From: Micropterix aruncella
Lineage: Eukaryota > Arthropoda > Insecta > Lepidoptera > Micropterigidae
Length of the DNA: 64,000 bases
Assembly: GCA_944548615.1 (NCBI GenBank)
Contig: OX155980.1
Location: forward strand, 36,231,643-36,295,642
Direction of reading: 5' to 3'
This document shows positions 37,501 through 46,500 of this stretch, in pieces (positions within the stretch are counted from its first letter, which is position 1; every line of letters starts with the position of its first letter). The notes under the pieces were generated by a model. It saw nothing but the letters and a program-made list of their open reading frames with translations. It was not told the DNA's origin and made no database searches. A program made the position numbers and the translations under genes.

Positions 37501-40500
37501 AAGTAAACCATATACTTCCAACACTTACGTGCAGTTTGCCCCGTTTTATGTAGTTATGCTTCAGATATCCGGAATCATTTGGTTTTCTTCTGTCGGTGCA
37601 ACGCGGCAAGGAATAGACGCGTAGCTGGCGTTCGCCCTATTACCACACCGAGGCGATCGCGTCTTCGTGGGCGCACGCACGAATACTATTAAAAAAGCCA
37701 CCCGCCCACGCACTCACCTAGAGAACCCTTCATTTATGTCTTACATCGCCTCAGCCCACATAAAAATAATGTCGGAATATGGCCCATAGCCGGCATTATC
37801 CGCGTCCCACGGACGCCTTTATGTGGGACGCGCCAGTGCAGCAGTGGGTTTCCTAAATAAATCTCCAAAACCCACTCTCATTCTTCTTCTTCATCGCAGG
37901 TTACGCGTTTTTATGACATTTTTGACCCTAGGTAACATATAGTAACATTATTTTTTTTATAACAGAAAGTATGAATGAATAATAATTTTTAATAATAAGA
38001 ATTTTAAAAAGAAATAGTAGTACAAAAAGGAAAAAAACTAAATATTTTAATGGCATCTTCCTAATTATTGGTGATCCAAGATACCATACAGGTTACGGGA
38101 ATTTCTGAGGAGGTTGACCACAATCGTGGTATATATTGTCGGAGCTTTGTTGCCTTCCACGTCCAGCCATCAGAAACGTTTCCACTATACTTTGTGATGC
38201 AAAGAACCTGCCGATATAAACAGTATCAATAATTATCAAATTTAATATATTGTTAAGGTAATTTAATATATCTAGTTAAAATTGTCATCTTCTTGTCGTC
38301 TGTAGATTCTTGCCGCATTTGCTTCGAATGTACCGATTTCCGGTGATTCCCCATGTTTTTTTTATGCAAAATAAAAATTTCAAATTGGGCGTCTCCGTTA
38401 TTTTGATGACAGACTGCGCAACGGACAAAACATGTTAAATGGGATTTCTTAGAAAAACTTCCTTTATTTGTATATTTTTTCATATTTTTATTGATTTACG
38501 TAACTCATGACCAAACCAGTCTCCTCTCCACAGTAAAAAATCGTAACAAAATTTCCCCCCCACCACCTTAAAGTGCTCTTTACGTAATATATGTCACTTA
38601 GCTATCACATTCTAAAATCATTGCCTCATATTCTTTAACTAAGAAATTCTGCATCTTCCTGGACAACGGCAACAATTTTGTCAGTCTTGTCAGATTAACC
38701 TGCTATAGTCATAACGTAGACCAGACTGCTAGCGACTTAATACCAGGTGGTTAATAACCTGGCACACCTCAGTGAGCCGACGATTTATAGCAGAGCATCT
38801 GCACTTGGCAGGGTTATGGCTTCTTAGTGGTTTAAATTCTATAAAACCCATCTTGGGATGTGGCAGCTGGGTTTTATACTTTTCAAGAATCCAGAAGCGT
38901 AACCATGAATCCAGAGTTCGACACCAATCGGGGAGGCGTCGGCTGTAACTGAGTCTCTGATCGTCCCCTGCTTATATATATATGTTTTCGATAAATTTCT
39001 TTGTTCACCGAGACAGACCTTCTGAGGCGACTTTTAACCATAGTATTTTGCAAAGGTGGTTAACAGCCGGTTTTAAATATCAACAGCTTGAGATACGAAG
39101 GAAACCTGCGTTTTTAGGGGTTGCTCTCTAGTAGGGATTTACCATAAAGCCTTGTGTACCATTTGCAATGTGCACTAATTTACAAGTCTCGACTGGATGC
39201 CAGTTACCCTTCGTGGAGGGTGATCAACGATAATGTTGACGCTTATATTCCAGTTTCCGCCTTTGGATCGTAGTGAGCAGCTCTTCTGGAGTATAGGTAC
39301 TTACTTAATATTTTAACGTAACTTCCGTCGGTTGGTACACTCATTAGTGGGTAAATGTCCCGCTTTTTTAGTCCGTGTGTATGTATGTATTTGCTAACTT
39401 CATAAAATGTCGAATGCACGACTAACGATATTTTTTTCTTCTTTGCAGTATGCATTGGGACGAACGGGCGCATGTCTGTTCCGTCGAACAAGGAGCATCA
39501 CTACAGGAACCTCCGCGACCGCTTCACCAACTGCACCTACGTGGACGGCAACCTCGAGCTGACGTGGCTCCAGAACGAGACGTGGGACCTGTCCTTTTTG
39601 CAACACATCCGCGAGGTGACGGGCTACGTGCTCATATCGCACGTGGACGTTCGCCGCATCGTCTTACCCCGGCTGCAAATCATCAGAGGCAGGACCCTGT
39701 TTACGCTCAACGTGCGGGACGAGGCGTTCGCGCTGATGGTGACGCTGTGCAACGCGCACTCTCTCGAGATGCCCGCGCTGCGCGACATTCTCGCCGGCAG
39801 TGTCGGCATCTACAACAACTACAACCTGTGCCACGTGAAGACCATCAACTGGGACGAGATCATGACGGGGCCCAAGGCCGAGTACGTGTACGTCTTCGAC
39901 TTCGCGTCCAACGAGCGCGAGTGCTCCTCGTGCGATAAGTCCTGCGAGGCCGGCTGCTGGGGCGAAGGGCCCCAGAACTGCCAGAAGTTCTCTAAGACGA
40001 ACTGCAGTCCGCAGTGCTACCGCGGCCGCTGCTTCGGCGAGAACCCTCGGGACTGCTGCCACCTGGACTGCGCCGGCGGGTGCACTGGCCCCCACCGCAA
40101 CGACTGCCTCGCCTGTCGCAACTTCTACGACGACGGCGTCTGTACGGACGTTTGCCCACAGCTGCAGCGCTACAACCAGGCCACGTACTCCTGGGAAGCG
40201 GATCCCGACGGGAAGTACGCATACGGCGCCACCTGCGTGCGTAACTGCCCCGCGCACTTGCTCAAAGACAACGGCGCTTGCGTGCGCAGCTGCCCGCTCA
40301 AGAAGACCGCGATCAACGGCGAGTGCGTACCCTGCGACGGCACGTGCCCCAAAACCTGCACTAGCACCAAAGACGTCCATTCCGGCAACATCGACACCTT
40401 CAAAGACTGCACCATCATCGACGGCTCCCTAGAAATACTCGAGGGCACCTTTGCAGGTTTCCAGCAAGTCTACACAAATCTAACTTTCGGGTCGAGATAT

Positions 40501-43500
40501 CAAAGCATGCACCCCGACAGGCTGGAAGTGTTCAGCACTGTCAAAGAAATCACCGGATACATAAATATTCAGGCCTACCACGACGACTTCACGAATTTGT
40601 CTTATTTCCGCAACTTGGAAGTTATCGGCGGGAGACAGTTGAACGAATTCTCTTCTCTCTACATCGTTAAAACCTCACTGAAATCTCTAGAACTAAAGTC
40701 TTTGAAAAAAATCAATTCTGGAGCGGTGGGCATACTCGAAAACAAGAACCTGTGCTACGTTCAATCCATCAACTGGACAAAAATCAAAAGATCACCCGAC
40801 CATGCCCATCTTCTACAAAACAATCGCGATGCCAAAGAATGCAGTAAGTTTCGTATTGATCTGAATAGGTATATTCTTTGTTTAAACTAACACTTATGAA
40901 AATAAGCGAATGTGGATTAATGCGAATTTCAATTATTATGCTAAATAGCGGCGAATGTTTATTTGCTCAGCGTGCGGCGCGCAGCGAGCGGCATTGTGAA
41001 TGTACTAACACTGTTATTCTATGATAGTACCTAGACAATTTAATTTTTTAGACTGTTTGCCATGCAAAATAATCTTCTTTATCAACAGAGACTGAAGGTC
41101 TAGTTTGTGATCCACAATGTTCAACGGACGGATGCTGGGGAGCTGGACCAGATCAATGTTTATCGTGCAGAAACTACCAATTCATAGACAAATGCATTGA
41201 AAATTGCGATGTTTTAAGCGGGTCAGTATTTATTTATTTTCTATTATTTCTGGTATTGCTGCAAATTTTAATTGAATGAAAACTATTATATTAATCTGGG
41301 CTCTATTTTCCGCATAGTTAAGGGGTAGTAACGACTGAATAGCTCTATCATGGAACTAGTATTATGGTGACTGTATATAAGAACATTTTTAAAAAATCGT
41401 TTTGAAACGCATGACAAACATTTGCAAAAGCTTAGCAAAGGCAGTGCAAAAGAAGAGAAGAACCCATATTCAATCATACGTAAATGACACAGAGTTATAC
41501 CTAAAATCAACCTGGTGTCAGCTTCTACATGCTTTCAATATGTATAAGATTATCTTGAAACCTCTTAGGATTTTCCCTTATAATATTCTGGAAGACTCTC
41601 TATGATAGGCTATCTCAGAAAAAAATATGCCTGATCTGTTTTAGGTCTTACTTTTATCCATTATTACAAAGAACATTGCAATAAATCGGTCTACCTACCA
41701 AACAGAAATGAAACGCATGTCATATTAATCGTTTTTGGATATACTTATTATTTAATATGAGTACCAAATTCGATTCCATTGAACACCTTAGATAAAAGTA
41801 TTTAAAAGGCCGATTCGCCGGTTATCAAGTATTTCTCTCGTTTTAGATAGAAACTTCTTTTATACAAAAGTGAACCTAATAAAAATCTGAAAACACCATA
41901 CATTTACGAGTAGTGGCTTTTTGATAAATCGTCAATGGTATGTCAAAAAAACGATAAAAATTACTATAAGAAATAAATTAAAAGAATCCATAGTATGAAA
42001 GAAATATCAAAATCCAGCCAAAATATGCAAATGCGCGCAGAAATTCGCCTAATTTATGGCGATCATGTGTTCTAAAAAACAACACTCTTTCATAGGATTA
42101 TTCTTCAGGTTAAAATAAAATAGGAGAAATCCTCGATGATAGGCGAATCGGTTCCTTATTGCGCATTTAAATAAGTTTTTACCTGTTTTTGTAAAATTTA
42201 CGATTTGTCACTGATAATTCAAGGCTAACAATTATTTTGCGAAAAATAATATAAATCCGTGTATGTTGTGGTTACAAATATTACTTGTTATATTTTTTGT
42301 CCTAATATTGTAAAACATAATATAATCAATATAGCTCTAATAATAAATGACTAAATATATAAACTACACAATTTTTCACTGTCGATTCGCCGGCCACCTT
42401 GGATAGATCTCGTTCAACTGAGCTTTGGTTAGGCACAAAACAAGTATTATAAAAATGTGAAAGAAACTAGATACTTATAAATAACAACTTGATCATATTA
42501 TCGTAGTCATCGTGCTAATAAGCTTTTACACCCGTAGTAGAAAAAATGTCTAAGTTGTCAAATTAACAGAATGGAGGAAGATAGGAAAATTCACTCTAGA
42601 TAGAAATGTTTGCATAGTAATTGACGCAGAATATGACAATCGTGAGGCGTTGACTATTGTTTTTTTATTTATTTAATTCTATGCATTATCAAAAAACATT
42701 TAAGAAGCCCTTGCGATATAAAATAACCGAGAAAGAAGGGAGTGATCTTTTGTGTGTTCAAAGAATTAATTACTTGGTCAAGAAGTTATATTTGTATGGA
42801 TAGGTCACACTGAAAGTTTCCGAAACTAGCGACTTAAGGTATATAAACATTTTTTTTTAATAATTACAACATTTGAAAATGGTACCTTTGGCTGTAGAGT
42901 GTAGAATAAAGTTGGCTTCATCTAACTGTAATTTTTACTTTCCTGTTTAAGGAAAGTATTGTGGACACACTTCTGTGTGTCTGTGTGTATTCTCCGACGA
43001 TACCGCCGAAAAGCTTTATCCGATTGAGCTGAAATTTGTCATGCAGGCATCATTTGGTCATGGCATGAGCTGAAAAGATTGTGGTTGAAATCTGTCCACC
43101 CAGGGTTGGCTCCCGAAGAGGGAACTCTTCAACTGTCAACAGCAGAGACCCAAAATTTTTATATACACATTCATTTATGATAGCAACTTCCAAGTTTTAC
43201 CATGACATGGCTGATGTACCCTGGGTTGGCTCCCGAAGAGGGAACTCCTCAACGGTCAACAGCGGACACAAAATTCGAAAAGTCGTAAAATCGAAAAGTC
43301 GAAATGTCGAATGTCGAAAGTCGAAAAAATCGGAAAACGGAGAAGTCGATAAAGTCGGAAAAGTCAAAGGTAAAGTCGAAGTCGATATCGAATTCGATTT
43401 TCGAGGGTTAAAGGGTGGCGCTAGTTTGGCGGGGGGTGGAGGGTTGTGGTAGGATTTATGATATTAATATTCAGATGAATTAAGTTCCTGGCTACTTGAC

Positions 43501-46500
43501 AGGAAAGTCTTAAGGTGACACAACCGATTTGTTTTTTTTCATTGTGGCGTTATTTTAAACATTGCTTGTCAGCATTGCAATGGATTAAGACTCGTGAAAA
43601 TTTTCGCTGTATTATTTTCTAAGAGTTTAAGTGTGACGACACCTCAGCAGAGCCTCGCTCGGCTTCAGACTACTTTTGGCGATGAAGCACCGAGCAAGAC
43701 TACAATTTATAGCTGGTTTAAAGAATTCAAACGCGGTTTGTCAATCTTGTGGCGAATTTCGTAAAGGTCGCCCGTCCACCGCTGTCAACTACAAAACGTT
43801 GATTTTGTGCGCCTTATGGTCGAAACAGACAGGCATGTGTAAAAACAAGAATGAGACTCAGAGAATATTTTGAGAAACAATATATTTATTTTGGGCCATT
43901 CATTTTATTTTTTCTTTTTCACCCCGGAAACATTCAATGTGGCCCTCATATATTGAGAAAAAAAATATTTTCTTCTTTAATACCGTTAATTCAACAATTT
44001 TCAAATTTTTTCTCCAACACTTTTTTCAATATAATGACTACTACTTACCGGGACTAATTCTTTATTTGTGTGCAGATTTTTGACAGAATATTAGAATAGA
44101 TAATTTCTGTGTAGTCGTTGTAGTTTTTAGTAGTAATGTTCTCAATTCTGTTGGCGGGTTAAACCAAACTTTATACAAAAGTGCCCAAGACAGCTAAAGT
44201 CGCTGATGATTTATATTAAGAATATATAATATAAATAACGTAACAATAGTATCTACTATAATAGTAGCCTCTTAATTCCTTTATTTTTATAATGACCTGA
44301 GTAAAATATTCGGATGGCAATATTTAAATGTTGGCTAAAATATTTGACATTTGACTTTTTTAGCCTTAAAAACCTTGAAAATACCAATTATAAAAACTAT
44401 TTGCCTTTCGCGTGCTTTTCTTTATATGGCTAATGATAATTTTGGACAACTTTAAAAATTTGACCTTGAAATGGCCTCAACATTTTAATGCTTTCCACCC
44501 TAGTATTTTTTCATCGATTTCATTCCAGTTCGGGTGTCTCAATTTGGGTCCTCGGCTATACTAAGTGTAGGGTCCTTAGGACCCTAATATAGATTTAAAA
44601 TCCCAGAAGCACCTGAATTATTTTCAACGTCAGTATAGTGACAATTTTTTAAAAAAGCGATATTTTTTTTTATTTACTTTATTTTGGTATCGTTTTTATA
44701 AACTTCCAGGTCATATAAAAATAATTAGAATTCCTCCATGATGATCCCAGTCTCACGATAAAGTTGATGCTAGTTCTGTCGACATAATTATAGGACCTAT
44801 AAATAGTACACACATATGTATAGGGCCTATTTTAGTAACATCATGTATACCCAAGCTATATATCGCAAAGATCGTAAGATCCAAGTTTCCTTATCAAGGA
44901 ATTGGCTATTATTTATTTTTGGTTGTATTCTTTAGCAAATCGAGTAGAATTTTCAGTCTATTCTCGAGTCTGTGTTCTCTAAAATTTCCAACAGTGAAAT
45001 GATGAAACTTGAATACATACTTACTACCGATCGGGGAAAAGTGTACGCCTCGATCTTTTTATTTTATCAAAAAAAGTTGCTACATATACCTACCTGTCAG
45101 ACCTGGACAAAAGGAGAAAAGTGGATCTGATATGCAAAGAACCTATGCATACCTTATTGCTATTTCTGTTCTAGTGTAGGCTTACCCCCACTTCAAGTAG
45201 GTAATCTCAATTACTTTAAAATCGTCCCAATTTTTCGGATTAAAATAGTAATGGCTCCTGGAGTGTATTTTGTTATAAAAAAATCAATGTTAGTAAGATG
45301 GTAGCAATTTTAAGAGAGTGGTTCCCTTTTGCTTAACTTTGTCTGATTATTCTTGAACAACTAATGCGGATGTGTATTTTCTTAAGTTCGAATACACTCC
45401 TTACTCTTTTGTTTATAATTTCAGAATATATAAAGCTGGGCCAAAGTTCTGCAAAGCCTGTCACCAAGAATGCGCATCGACCTGCAATGGCCCTGGTCCA
45501 GAGCACTGCGATAAATGTAAACATGCAAGAGATGGTCCTTATTGTGTAACCCACTGCCCTTCCGCAAAGTATAGATCTGCGAACGGAGAGTGTGTTCCTT
45601 GCCACGAGAACTGTGTGGACGGCTGTCTCGGACCTTTCAACACGATTGGATCGCAAGGGTGCAACTCTTGCGAGAAAGCCATCATCAGCCTAGACGTCGA
45701 TAAATTAGTAGAAAGATGCTTGCAGGAAAATGAGTCCTGTCCCGATGGCTATTTTTACGAATGGGTTGGACCACAAGAGCAAGGGCCTTTGAAGCCTTTA
45801 GCAGGGAAAAAGATTTGTCGCAAGTGTCATCCGCGCTGCAAAAAGTGTACCGGATATGGAATCCACGAGCAATCATGTCAAGAGTGCGCAAAAGTCAAGC
45901 GAGGGGAACAATGCGAAGATGAATGCCCGGCTGACCATTTCGCCGAGGAATCGACTCAAATTTGCATTCCTTGCGATTCAGAATGCCGCGGCTGCACTGG
46001 ACCTGAGGCGAGCGATTGTCTTAAATGCCGCAATTTCAAAATCATATTCGAGGATGAACCGGCCGATACAAATGTAAGCAACTTCAATTGCACAGCGACC
46101 TGCCCTCCTTCGCTGCCTAATAAAGTGTTTCCAAACGAGGTTGATATGGAACCATACTGTTCAGCTGAACCTTCAGGTTCTAATAGTTTAAGCGACACCG
46201 CTGAAGCGCCTACAATCCTAGCCGGAGTGTTGATTTTCGCTGTCTTTGTACTGATTATTCTCGGCGCTATAGGATACATTTGTAAACAAAAAGCTAATGC
46301 CAAAAAAGAGGCTGTCAAAATGACAATGGTTCTGACTGGATGCGAAGATAACGAACCTCTACGACCCACTAATGTTAAACCGAATCTTGCAAAGCTTCGG
46401 ATTATCAAAGAAGCGGAACTGCGCAAAGGCGGTATCCTCGGTTTTGGCGCTTTTGGGAAGGTGTATAAGGGTGTTTGGGTACCGGAAGGCGAAAGAGTCC

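Larger units (their letters stand above)
25527..39448 (+). other. Egfr: Egfr intron 1 (13.9 kb)
   Basis: Donor GTAAGT, acceptor CTTTGCAG. The intron holds a reverse 5S-derived SINE (about 25.9 kb), a solo Penelope-type inverted-repeat remnant (26.0-26.2 kb), a minus-strand reverse transcriptase relic (28.0-28.4 kb), two copies of one unclassified repeat (29.3 and 34.0 kb), a tRNA-SINE relic (36.6 kb) and three GC-richer blocks (28.44-28.94, 34.68-34.88, 37.6-37.88 kb). I recognise no nested gene and no second signal-peptide exon with a phase-1 donor. Large first introns of developmental receptors often carry enhancers, but none can be located from sequence alone. Confidence 0.85.
41222..45424 (+). 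other. Egfr: Egfr intron 3 (4.2 kb)
   Basis: GTCAGT to TTTCAG, phase 2. It contains an interspersed repeat (42936-43095), a duplicated 43-bp segment, a degenerate TCGAAA array, a mariner transposase relic (about 43560-43845) and otherwise AT-rich sequence without recognisable genes. Confidence 0.88.

Noticed and set aside
39664..40380. 238-codon open frame on the minus strand opposite Egfr exon 2
   Set aside because: It lies exactly over the GC-rich part of the receptor exon, is Val/Ala-rich, and has no domain; it is a by-product of GC-ending codons on the other strand.
43081..43452. 123-codon ORF in Egfr intron 3
   Set aside because: It spans a duplicated 43-bp segment and a degenerate TCGAAA array; the Lys/Val/Ser-rich peptide is repeat translation.
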